Source: Sva-07 sp963747375 (GTDB taxonomy: Bacteria > Actinomycetota > Acidimicrobiia > Acidimicrobiales > Ilumatobacteraceae). Taken from it: DNA of 64,000 nt. The position numbers and the translations under genes are program-made. The stretch lies in contig CAVVFL010000022.1 of the NCBI GenBank assembly GCA_963747375.1, positions 688,752-752,751 on the forward strand, read 5' to 3'. The notes below the pieces were generated by a model that worked only from the letters and a program-made list of their open reading frames with translations, was not told where the DNA came from and did no database searches. Shown piece by piece: positions 35,909 through 45,389 of this stretch (positions are counted from its first letter, which is position 1; the number at the start of each line of letters is the position of its first letter).

Positions 35909-38320
35909 ATGAGTACGCCAGATCGCACCGCGCTTCCGATCCGCCGGCCGGAGTTCGCCGGCGTGGCCAACCGGACGCTGGACGGTTCGCAGCCGGATTG
36001 GAACCTCATCGGTCATCCGACGCCGCCGGAGGGCGCACCCAATGTGCTGCTCGTGCTCATCGACGATGCCGGGTTCGGCAACCCGAGCACGTTCGGTGGC
36101 CCGATCCAGACACCCAACTACACGCGCATCGCGGAGGGCGGCTTGCGCTACAACCGGTTCCACGTCACCGCGCTGTGCTCGCCGACCCGAGCAGCGTTGC
36201 TCACCGGCAGGAACAACCATGCGGTGGGCTTCGGCTCGGTCGGAGAGTTCGCCGGCGGGTTCCCCGGCTACTCGGCGACGTTGCCGCGTGACTGCGCACC
36301 GCTGCCTCGAATCCTGCGGGACAACGGCTACAGCACGGCGGGCTTCGGCAAGTGGCACCTGACGCCCGACGGTCAGCAGGGTCCCGCCGGGCCGTTGGAC
36401 CGCTGGCCGAACGGCTGGGGGTTCGACTACTTCTACGGGATCCTGGGCGGAGGCTCGAGTCAGTACGACCCGGTCCTGGCGGAGAACCAGAAGATCATCG
36501 GGACACCTGACAGCTACTACGACGACGATGATCCGTACTACTTCCCGGACGCCATGGCGGATCGGAGCATCGAATGGCTCCACGGAATCCGGGGCCAGGA
36601 CGCCCAGCAAGCCGTTCTTCCTCTACTACTCGACCGGGTGCAGCCACGCCCCGCACCACGTCGCCCAGGACTGGGCCGACAAGTACAAGGGCCAGTTCGA
36701 CCAGGGCTGGGACGTACTGCGCGAAGAGACGTTCGCCCGCCAGAAGGAACTCGGCGTCATTCCTGCCCGACGCAGAACTGACGGCTCGTGACGATGCATT
36801 CCCGGCATGGGCCGACGTGCCCGACCATCTGAAGACCCTCTATGCCCGCCAGATGGAGGTGTACGCCGGCTACTCGGAGAACGCGGACTACAACGTCGGT
36901 CGGGTGATCGACGCGATCGAGGAGTTGGGCGAACTCGACAACACCCTGATCATCTGGGTGTGGGGCGACAACGGCGCCAGCATGGAAGGCACGGTCACCG
37001 GATCGTTCAACGAGCTCACCATGCAGAACGGCATTCCGCTCACCGACGAGATGCAGCTGCAGCTCGTGGAGCGTTACGGCGGTTCCGAAGCGTGGAGCAC
37101 CTCGATGATGGCACCGCACTACGCGGCGGCTTGGGCCTGGGCGGGCAACGCCCCGTTCAAGTGGGGCAAGCAGGTCGGCTCGCATCTCGGCGGGACCCGC
37201 AACCCGATGGTGCTGCACTGGCCCGCCCACATCACGGACCCGGGCGAGCTTCGCTCGCAGTTCTGTCATGTGATCGACCTGGCTCCCACCATCCTCGAGA
37301 TCGCCGGAATTCCGGCACCTCTCACGGTCGACGGGGTCGAACAGGAACCGTTCCACGGGACGTCGTTCCTCGAGCTCGCTCACCGATGGCGACGCACCGG
37401 AGCACCGCACACAGCAGTACTTCGAGACGATCGGCAATCGCGCCATGTACAAGGACGGCTGGTGGCTCGCGGTCAAGACCGAGCGAATCCCGTGGGTGCT
37501 CACACCCGAAGCGATCGCGCCGTACGCGCCGGGCGTCTGGGACCCGGACGCCGATCCTGCCGAGCTGTACTACCTTCCCGACGACTTCACACAGGCGCAC
37601 GACCTCGCATCCGAACACCCAGAGAAGGTCGAGGAGCTCAAGGCGCTGTTCTGGGAAGAGGCCGAGCGGTACAAGGTGCTGCCACTGTTGGCGACGATGT
37701 CGACGTTCTTCGGCATGCTGCCGCCGATTCCGGATCAGACGAAATTCGAGTTCCGCGGCGACGTGCAGAACGTGATGGCGGGCATGATCCCCAGGATCTA
37801 CAACCGCTCGTACTCGATCACGGCCGACCTCGTCGTTCCCGAGGGCGGGGCTGAGGGAGTGATCGTGGCCGAGGCCGACCACCTCGGCGGATTCAGCCTG
37901 TTCGTCCAGGACGGCAAACTCACCCACACCTATTCGATGATGGGTGTGTTCGTCTTCAAACAGATCGCCGACGAAACGCTCCCGACCGGCGACGTGACGG
38001 TCAGCATGGTCTTCGACGCCGACGCAGCCAAACCGGCGACCGGCGGCGAGGTGACGCTGCTGATCAACGATCGAGCTGTCGGCAGTGGGCGGATGGACCA
38101 CACCGTCCCGATCCGCTTCTCCGGATACTCGGGCATGGACATCGGCCGGGACAACGGTGGAGTCGTCGACCTCAGCTACGAGGACCGCAAGCCATTCGCC
38201 TTCACGGGCACGATCAAGAAGGTGGTCTTCGACCTCAAACCTCATCCGACCGACGAGGACGAGATGGCGATCCACGCCGCTGCCCACCGGGGAGAGGCCG
38301 CCCACGGCCTCGCGTCCTGA
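35909..38320 (+). CDS. Arylsulfatase (type I sulfatase, three frame breaks)
   Basis: About 803 residues when three extra bases (near 36595, 36758 and 37390) are removed. N-terminal metal site VLLVLIDDAGFGNPSTFGGP (DD) and the sulfatase signature CSPTRAALLTGRNN, whose Cys is converted to formylglycine by an FGE enzyme (not in the window). Further marks: GFGKWHLTPDGQQGPAGPLD, SHAPHHVAQDWADKY and DNGASMEGTVTGSFNELTM. A C-terminal jelly-roll-like part (YSITADLVVPEGGAEGVIVA) is typical of long actinobacterial arylsulfatases. AAGGAG precedes ATG 35909. No signal peptide is visible, so it is probably cytoplasmic. It releases sulfate from sulfate esters; the SulP transporter and MalT-like regulator are neighbours. 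Confidence 0.9.
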
Positions 38321-38343
38321 CCAGAGACCACCAGGAGGAATCA

Positions 38344-38854
38344 ATGTTCGAAGAGACGACCGACGTACTCATCGGCGGGTACCTGTCCGCCGACGCCGCC
38401 CACGACGACTACGAAGCGGTGCTGAATTGTGGCGCCCGACTGCTCGGCGCAATCGTGGTCACCAAGGACCTCGAGGGAAACCTCGCCATCGAGCAGACCG
38501 ACCACATGGTCGAAGAAGGCGCAGCGGGACTGGCCTCGGTCGGATTCGTGGTCGGCCTGTTCGCGCCACCGCTCCTCGCGGCGACTGCGATCGGTGCCGC
38601 ACTCGGCGCGGTGGGCGGCAAAGGCGTTGCACAAGAAGACCGAAAGCAAGATCGAACAACAGGCCGGCGAGACGATCCCGATCGGAGGCGCCGGCCTGAT
38701 CGTCGCCTACCACCGAGAAGTCGCTGACCAGGTCGAGCCAGCGGTCACGCGGGCCGTCAAACGTGTCGTCGGAGAAGCCGAAGGCAGCCACGTGAAGGCC
38801 CTCAAGGGCGCACTCGCCGACGCCCAGAAGAAGATGGCTGAGGAGGGCGCGTAG
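38344..38854 (+). CDS. DUF1269-family protein (one frame break)
   Basis: About 170 residues. First part MFEETTDVLIGGYLSADAAH, then VTKDLEGNLAIEQTDHMVEE and a Gly-rich hydrophobic hairpin (GLASVGFVVGLFAPPLLAAT); one extra base near 38620 separates the rest: KALHKKTESKIEQQAGETIP and AGLIVAYHREVADQVEPAV. DUF1269 proteins have a central membrane hairpin between two cytoplasmic parts and unknown function. AGGAGGA precedes ATG 38344, 23 bases after the sulfatase stop, so it is likely co-transcribed. Confidence 0.82.
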
Positions 38855-38920
38855 GCCAAGGCGGGGCTCGGGACCACCGACGCGGTGGCCGTACCAGTTC
38901 GGCCCACGCCGTCTTGATGG

Positions 38921-38994
38921 TGGGGCGGGTGGGGCTCGAACCCACGACCCACGGATTATGAGTCCGCTGCTCTAACCGACTGAGCTACCGCCCC
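38921..38994 (-). tRNA. tRNA with anticodon CAT (elongator Met or Ile2)
   Basis: 74-base cloverleaf: acceptor GGGGCGG/CCGCCCC, anticodon stem GCGGA/TCCGT around loop CTCATAA, T arm GTGGG TTCGAGC CCCAC, discriminator A. The initiator tRNA is excluded by the paired first acceptor base. Whether C34 is modified to lysidine (Ile) cannot be told by eye. Confidence 0.9.
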
Positions 38995-39216
38995 GGGGAC
39001 CCGGGTGCGGCCCCAACATAGGGCAAGGCGGAATCAAACCGACGGCCTACTCCTCCGGCAGATCTGCAGACGCCGAGCCGACAGTGGCCCCACCTCGATC
39101 GGTGACGACGTCAACACTTCCATGGTGCTCGGTCGAGTCAGCTCGTGAATGATGCGAACGTCCTGTCGAAAAACGACGATGGACCCCCGAACGAGTCGGA
39201 GGTCCATCATCCAGTG

Positions 39217-39289
39217 CTCCGGGAGCAGGGCTCGAACCTGCGACCCATTGATTAACAGTCAATTGCTCTGCCAGCTGAGCTATCCCGGA
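39217..39289 (-). tRNA. tRNA-Asn (anticodon GTT)
   Basis: 73-base cloverleaf: acceptor TCCGGGA/TCCCGGA, anticodon stem ATTGA/TCAAT with loop CTGTTAA (anticodon GTT), T arm GCAGG TTCGAGC CCTGC, discriminator G. Same strand as the CAT tRNA. Confidence 0.95.
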
Positions 39290-39349
39290 AGGTCGAGACG
39301 AGAGGTTAGCGCCGAGACCCTTGCCATCACACCGCAGGGTTTCGGCTCG

Positions 39350-40060
39350 TCAGGTGGAGGCGAGGATCGGCAGGGTCGGCGACTCGCTGCCACCGGCCGG
39401 CTCCGCGGTGACGCCGAGGACGAAACCGGTCGGGTCGACCCCGTCGAGGCGTTGCGCCACGACCCCAGCATCGTCAGGATGAAAGAGGCCGGCCGAGACG
39501 GCACCGGCGTCGTCGACGAGCCAGAGCTGGTACGTCTGCGACGCATCGAGCGTCGGCAGTCCTTCACCCTCGACGACGATCGCGTCCTCCGACTCGGAGT
39601 ACACGACCGTCAATGTGCCGCTCAACTCGCCATCCAGCATCAGCTCCTGCGCATCCGCGGCATCGACGACAGCGGCGACGCCGTCGGGGGCGGACGCCTC
39701 GTTCGCGACGAGCACCACGCCACCGACGGACAGCACGGCGACGGCGGCGACGGCGGCGACGATCGGCGCCCACCTGCGGCGACGTCGCTCGTCGAGATGC
39801 ACGGGAGGGGATGCCTGGCGCGGTGCCAGGGATTCCTGGGGCGTCTGGTGAATCGAAGCGAGCACATCGGCGCGCAGCCCTGCCGGTGGCTCCTCGGCCT
39901 CGCTCGCCTGGATGGCCGCAGCCGACGCGAGGACCTGCGCCAATTCATCGGCGACCGCGCTGTCACGTTGGGCAACAGCCGCGAGCTCGCGCTCGTCGAC
40001 ATCGGTCAGCTCGCCGAGTGCTGCGAGGGCGAGCAGTTCGTCGATCCGCTCCGTGGTCAT
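39350..40060 (-). CDS. rskA: Anti-sigma-K factor (RskA family)
   Basis: 236 residues. Cytosolic N-terminal anti-sigma part (MTTERIDELLALAALGELTD with the Leu-rich ELAAVAQRDSAVADELAQVL), a single membrane helix WAPIVAAVAAVAVLSVGGVV near residue 98, and an outside RskA domain (GEGLPTLDASQTYQLWLVDD; DPTGFVLGVTAEPAGGSESP). Its ATG overlaps the sigK TGA (ATGA), the standard sigma/anti-sigma coupling. It holds SigK at the membrane until proteolysis; RseP-like site-2 cleavage is the known route in mycobacteria. Confidence 0.92.
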   Translation of the reverse strand: MTTERIDELLALAALGELTDVDERELAAVAQRDSAVADELAQVLASAAAIQASEAEEPPAGLRADVLASIHQTPQESLAPRQASPPVHLDERRRRRWAPIVAAVAAVAVLSVGGVVLVANEASAPDGVAAVVDAADAQELMLDGELSGTLTVVYSESEDAIVVEGEGLPTLDASQTYQLWLVDDAGAVSAGLFHPDDAGVVAQRLDGVDPTGFVLGVTAEPAGGSESPTLPILAST

Positions 40061-40647
40061 GGTTCTCCCCCCAGTCTGCCACTGAGCTTCCTCAGCCCGC
40101 CACGGACACGACCCTTCACCGTGCCCAGCGGGAGATCGAGCCGCTCGGCGATCGCCGCATGGCTGTCGCCGTCGAGGAACGCCATCTCGATCACCTGCCG
40201 CTGATCGTCGGGAAGCTCCGCCAGCGCCCGCGCGACGCGCTGGGCGTCGAGCGATGCGAGCACCAGATCGTCTGTCGCCTCCACCTCGCCGTCACGACGC
40301 AACGCCGATCGCTCGATGCGGTCCCGTTGCGACTGCTCTCTGCGGACCCGGTCGACAGCGCGACGGCGGGCCAGGGTGACCGCCCAGGTCGAGACGGTGG
40401 CCCTCGCGGGGTCGAATCTCGCCGCGGTCCGCCACAGTTCGACGAACACCTCTTGGGCGACTTCCTCGGACATCGCAGGGTCGCGCAGCACCCGCTTCAC
40501 GGTGCCGAACACCACCGCCGAGAGCACGTCGTAGAGCTCCGCGAAGGCGGCCTCGTCGCCGTGCTGGACGCGTTCCATCAGGATCATCGGGTCACGTACG
40601 GGAGCGATCGGGTCATGATGCCACCGATCCGGCCGGGCGACTCGCAT
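40057..40647 (-). CDS. sigK: ECF sigma factor, SigK type
   Basis: 196 residues from ATG 40647 (MRVARPDRWHHDPIAPVRDP). Region 2: GDEAAFAELYDVLSAVVFGT and AMSEEVAQEVFVELWRTAAR. Region 4: ALAELPDDQRQVIEMAFLDG and HAAIAERLDLPLGTVKGRVR. In-frame upstream sequence stays open for another 165 codons; the start is therefore uncertain, and 40587 (MILMERVQHGDEAAF) is also possible. Coupled to rskA and preceded on the same strand by a two-domain fasciclin lipoprotein and a molybdopterin oxidoreductase, as in the mycobacterial sigK-rskA-mpt83 region. Confidence 0.9.
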   Translation of the reverse strand: MRVARPDRWHHDPIAPVRDPMILMERVQHGDEAAFAELYDVLSAVVFGTVKRVLRDPAMSEEVAQEVFVELWRTAARFDPARATVSTWAVTLARRRAVDRVRREQSQRDRIERSALRRDGEVEATDDLVLASLDAQRVARALAELPDDQRQVIEMAFLDGDSHAAIAERLDLPLGTVKGRVRGGLRKLSGRLGGEP

Positions 40648-41142
40648 GTCCGGCTCGGAACGACCCGGGCCGTCGGCCACGAGCATCGATGTCTGGACGC
40701 CCATCACACGCCCCCGACGAACGAGGCAAACGTGATCGCCGTCATTCCCGAGAGCGCGAGTCCGGGGCATGGGCACCCCACGGAGCCGACCGACGAGCCG
40801 AGGGATCACGACTCCCGCCTCGTGCGCGACGTCGAGGTGGACGCAGAGGTCGTCGTCGGCCACCACCTCGCGAATCGTCACAGCGGTGACCGACCCGTCG
40901 AGGAAGGCGAGCAACAGGATCTCCGCCGACCTGTCGAGACGCATCATGGCGAACACATCGACGATGCGAACCAGCACGCGACCGTCTCGGTCGACGAACG
41001 CGACCTCCAGGAGTTCGAGCAATGTCACTGGCGGCCGTGAAACCAGACCCTCCACGGTGATGACCGGCATCGGTGTCATGGAAGTGGTTCGCACCTCAGC
41101 CCGATTCGGATCACCGAAAACGCGGACGTGGCGGGAGGGCAC
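40648..41142 (-). CDS. Open frame in phase with sigK, possible N-terminal extension or separate gene
   Basis: About 165 codons continue upstream of the sigK start without a stop. The translation is protein-like: MTPMPVITVEGLVSRPPVTL, LELLEVAFVDRDGRVLVRIV, FAMMRLDRSAEILLLAFLDG and VVADDDLCVHLDVAHEAGVV, with the G/C third-position preference of the neighbours. No other strand has a convincing gene here. I do not recognise a family. It could be a real extension of SigK, a small gene whose stop is hidden by an indel, or untranslated leader that happens to be open. Confidence 0.35.
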
Positions 41143-41194
41143 TGCCCTCCCGCCACGTCACCGGTGATCGACCGGTGCCGTACCCCGTCCGTCG

Positions 41195-42362
41195 TCAGGG
41201 CATGAGCACCGCGTCGATCACGTGCACGGTGGCGTTGGCCGTCTGGATGTCGGCACATCCGACGGTCGCCTGACCGTTGACCATCAGCGAGCCGTCATCG
41301 GCCACGGCGAGGCTGATGTCGGCACCGTTGACCGTCGTCACCGAGTCGAGGCCGGCCAGATCGGCACTCGACAAGCGCTCACCTGCAACGACGTGGAGCG
41401 TCAGGATCGACGTCAGGAGGTCCTGGTCCGCGAGCACGGCATCCAGCGTTCCCGCCGGCAGGGCGTCGAACGCCGGGTTGGCCGGGGCGAAGATCGTGAA
41501 CGGTCCGTCGCTGTTGAGCGTGTCGACGAGGCCGGCCGCCGACACCGCCTGCACGAGCGTCGACAACACGGGGTTGTTCGACGCAGCAGTCGCCGCAGTG
41601 TCATTGGTCATCCCGGCGAAGGAGCCCTCGCCGTCGGCGGGAACTGCTGCGCACAGGGGTCCGCTGGGCATCAACGCACCCTCCATGTCGCCGGATTCCG
41701 TGTCGCCGGATTCCATGTCGTCGGCCATGTCATCGGCCGGCGGCATGAGCACGTCGCCGATGATGTGCACGGTGGCGTTCGCCGTCACCACGTTCGAGCA
41801 GAGCACGTCGACTCCGTTCACGGTGGTGCCGTCACTCCCGAAGTCGAGCTCGGCACCGTTGACCGTGGTGGCCGAACCGGCCGCACCGAGCGCTGCTGCA
41901 TCGAGGCTCTCGCCCGCGATGACGTGGTAGGTGAGGATCGAGGTCAGCAACTCCTTGTCGGCCAGCACGGCGTCGAGATCGTCGGCCGGAATCTGACCGA
42001 AGGCGTCGTTGGTCGGAGCGAAGATCGTGAACGGACCGTCGCTGTTGAGCGTGTCGACGAGTCCGGCCTCGGTCGACGGCGGCGACGAGCGTCGACAACA
42101 GCGGGTTGTTCGACGCCGCTGTCGCCGCGGTGTCGTCGGCCATCCCGGCGAACGACCCGGCGCCGTCGGCCGGAACCGCACTACACGCCGGCCCGAACGG
42201 ACCGTCGGCCATGTCGTCGGTCGCCATCGGCGCCTCGGTCGCTGCCGGGGCGACAGTGGTCGCCGAGGACCCGTCGTTTGCGTCGCTGCCACAGGCTGCA
42301 GCGATCAGGGCGAACGAAGCGATGGCGACCATCACCTTCGTGTTGCGGTTGCGGGTTCTCAT
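41195..42362 (-). CDS. Lipoprotein with two fasciclin (FAS1) domains, one frame break
   Basis: About 388 residues. Lipoprotein signal MRTRNRNTKVMVAIASFALI and lipobox AAAC, then two FAS1 repeats. Each has the block VDTLNSDGPFTIFAPTNDAF (or FAPANPAF), LTSILTYHVIAGESLDAAAL and ATVHIIGDVLMPPADD (or HVIDAVLMP). An acidic Met-rich linker lies between. One extra base near 42075 interrupts the first repeat after LLSTLVAAV. A good AAGGAG site precedes ATG 42362. The closest functional parallel is MPT83/MPT70 of mycobacteria, surface proteins under SigK control. Confidence 0.9.
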
Positions 42363-42445
42363 GATTGTCTCCTTGGTTTGGGGGGTTGGTGTTCACGCTG
42401 CGTCGCAGCGGGCCGTTGATCTCGTCGAGTGCACCGGGGGGCGGT

Positions 42446-44066
42446 TCACTCGACGAAGACCACGATCTGGTGATGCCCGGAGGCACCGTTCGGAAGTGGT
42501 TCGGATCGTTCGCCGGTTTGGATCACACCGGCTCCGTCGGTCGCCCGACAGCGGATCGAGGTCCGGCCGGTGGCCGACGGGGACCAGCGGAAGGCCCACT
42601 GGCGCCATGTGTCGTCGTTCAAGGCCGCACCGAGCTCACACGGCTGCCACGGACCGTCGTCGAGTTGGACCTCGACACCGCTGATCCCTCGGGTCTGCGC
42701 CCAGGCCACGCCACCGATGGCCGCGACACCGTCGGCGTCACGCGTGAGCGTTCCGAGCCCGTCGACGGAGTCGATGCGGCTCATGAGCTTGATGGGCGCG
42801 TGGTCGGCATACCCACGCGGCACCCAGTACTGCTCGAACTCCTCGAACGTGGTCAGCTCGATCTCGGTGAGCCACTTCGTCGCCGAGATGTAGCCGTACA
42901 GGCCGGGGACGATCAGGCGGACCGGAAACCCGTGCTCCAGCGGCAGCGGTTCGCCGTTCATGCCGAATGCCACGAGGGCATTGCGACCGTCGGTCGCCGC
43001 CTCGATCGGGAAACCGCAGGTGTATCCGTCGATCGAACGGCCGACGACCTGTGTCGCGCCCGGCCGCACGCCGGCATCGGCCAGCAACTCGTCGAGGCGC
43101 ACACCGGTCCAGCGGGCGTTGCCGATCAGCTCGCCGCCGACCGTGTTCGACACGCACGTCAAGGTGATGTCGTGCTCGACGACATCACGGCGCAGCAGGT
43201 CGTCGAAGGTGAGCCGCAGCTCGCGGTCGACCATGCCGGTCACGCGGAGTTCGTAGTCCTCGGTGGGCACCTGCGGAACGGTCAGCGCAGTGTCGATGCG
43301 GTAGAAGTCGGCATTGGGCGTCACGAACGGCGCAACCCCGTCGACACCGACCGAGACACCTGATGGCAGCCGGCGCCGGAGCGTTGCGGGATCGCGGGAG
43401 CGAGACGTTCAGACGCGACTCGGCAGCGCTGAATCGGCTTCGAATCGCGCGGCCCACCGCTCCGCTCCCGGCCCCCACCAGGGCCAGTGCCGCAAGCAGG
43501 CCACCGGTGCGAACCAGGACCTCACGACGCGTTGCGAGTGCCGACGTCGCCGGCGACTCGGGGGCGTGGTGGCCGTCGCCGACCGACGCCGGATCGGGCG
43601 ACGTTCCTTCGATCAGCGGTCGCACCGCCACATGGGCCAGCCAGAGCGTGAGCGCCCCGGCCGCCGCTCCGATCAGGCTCGGGATCGCATCGTCGATCGA
43701 GCCGCCCGCCCGGTGCGACGAGGCGGCCAGGGCGCCCACGACACCGAAGATGCCGATGCCGATCAACCCGATCCGGAGACGAACGGCGAACGCGACCGCA
43801 CCGATGGTCGCGGCGTACACGAGCAGCGTCGCTCCGATGCCGATCAGCAGGGCGGGCTTGTCGTTCGTGCCGAACGTCTCGATCGCGAAGTCCTTCACGA
43901 ACGGCGGCACGTTGTCGATCACCCGGTCGCCGACATCGATGATCGGCGAACGCCACGAACGCGACACGCCCGCAACGAGTTCAGCAACACCGAGCGCGAC
44001 GAGCGCAGCGACGAGACCGGCCGCAGCGCCGATCGCAGCGATCCAGCGCGTGGAGAGTGCGTTCAT
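42446..44066 (-). CDS. Membrane-anchored molybdopterin-dependent oxidoreductase, sulfite-oxidase-like (one frame break)
   Basis: About 540 residues. N-terminal membrane part: AIGAAAGLVAALVALGVAEL and ALLIGIGATLLVYAATIGAV plus at least two more helices, then a twin-Arg-free linker. The catalytic part has the molybdenum Cys in ITLTCVSNTVGGELIGNARW, preceded by YELRVTGMVDRELRLTFDDL and followed by GFPVRLIVPGLYGYISATKW. The dimerisation domain ends ATDGAGVIQTGERSEPLPNG. An extra base near 43345 splits it between AIRCLG and TPNADFYRIDTAL. It should act outside the membrane on sulfite or sulfoxide-type substrates, possibly repairing oxidised proteins. First gene of the sigK cluster. Confidence 0.88.
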
Positions 44067-44097
44067 GCCCGTGGTTCGGGCACCGACTCACTTCGGA

Positions 44098-45389
44098 TCA
44101 CTCGACTTCGAGGAACTCCCGCAGACGCTCGGAACGTTGCGGATGACGCAGCTTGGCCAGCGTCTTCGCCTCGATCTGGCGGATCCGCTCGCGGGTCACG
44201 CCGAACTCCTGGCCGACCTCTTCGAGCGTCTTGGCCCGACCGCCGTCGAGACCGAAGCGCAACCGGACGATCTCCTGCTCTCGATCGGACAGCTCCCCGA
44301 GCACCTCGGTGACCGCCTCGTGCAGCATCATCCGGGTCGCCGCGTCGGCCGGACTGTCGACCGAGCTGTCCTCGATGAAGTCACCGAGGTTCGACTCGTC
44401 CTCCTCGCCGACCGGCGAATCGAGCGACAGCGGGTCCTGCGAGATGCGCAGCAACTCGCGCACACGGTCGGGCTCGAGCTGCACCCGCTCGCGCGAGTTC
44501 GTCGACCGTCGGTTCGCGCTCGAGTTCCTGGTGCATCTGGCGCTTCGCCCGAGTGACCCGATTCATGTGCTCGACCATGTGCACCGGGATGCGGATGGTG
44601 CGCGCCTGATCGGCGATCGAGCGGGTGATCGCCTGACGGATCCACCACGTCGCGTACGTCGAGAACTTGAAGCCCTTCGTGTAGTCGAACTTGTCGACCG
44701 CGCGCATGAGCCCGAGGTTGCCCTCCTGGATCAGGTCGAGCAACTGCATGCCCCGGCCCGAGTACCGCTTGGCGATGCTCACCACGAGCCGCAGGTTCGC
44801 CTGCGTGAGTTCGCTCTTGGCGCGCTCGCCCCGGCTGACCGCACGCATCAGCATGCGCTCCTCGACGGTCGTCAGGGTCTCACCCTCGTCGTCGATGCGC
44901 TGAGCCGCGATCTTGCCTTCCTCGATCAGCTGCGCCAGACGACGTTCGTCCTCGGTCGTGAGCAGATCGACCTGACCGATCTCACGCAGGTACATGCGGA
45001 CAGCGTCGGCCGTGCCGCCCTCGCCCCTCGGCGCCGCCTTGCGAGTCCGACGGGTCCGGCCTCGCTCGAGGAGCTTCTCGACCTCGTCGTCAGCCTGATG
45101 CTCCACGACCACGCCGGCGCGTCATCGCCGGCGGCGTGTCGTCGACCTGCTCGACCTCGACATCGATCGTGATGCCGTGGCCGGTCATCGCCTCGTGCAC
45201 CTCGACGAGCACGTCGCTGGTCAACTCGACGTGGCGCAGCACGTGAGCGACGTCCTCGGCGTGAACCGCTCCCCCCTTGCGTCCGCGACCGATCAACTCG
45301 TCCCACTCCTCGTGATCGACGCCCGCGAACGGGGCTCCAACCACCTCCGGAGCAGCCGAGCCGTCGTCGGGAGCCTCATCAGCTCCCAT
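44098..45389 (-). CDS. rpoD: Primary RNA polymerase sigma factor (two frame breaks)
   Basis: About 430 residues. N-terminal region with acidic spacer (MGADEAPDDGSAAPEVVGAP; region 1.1-like); extra base near 45120; then region 1.2 (AVRMYLREIGQVDLLTTEDE), region 2 (ELTQANLRLVVSIAKRYSGR, GNLGLMRAVDKFDYTKGFKF, STYATWWIRQAITRSIADQA), region 3 (TIRIPVHMVEHMNRVTRAKR); extra base near 44490; region 4 (SDREQEIVRLRFGLDGGRAK, EFGVTRERIRQIEAKTLAKL). The -10 and -35 recognition parts are all intact. Since this gene is essential, the two breaks are very likely sequence errors. Its start overlaps the end of dnaG by 11 bases, so the two form an operon. Confidence 0.95.

Noticed and set aside
39613..41040. 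475-codon plus-strand frame opposite rskA and sigK
   Set aside because: Arg/His-rich shadow of two well-supported minus-strand genes.
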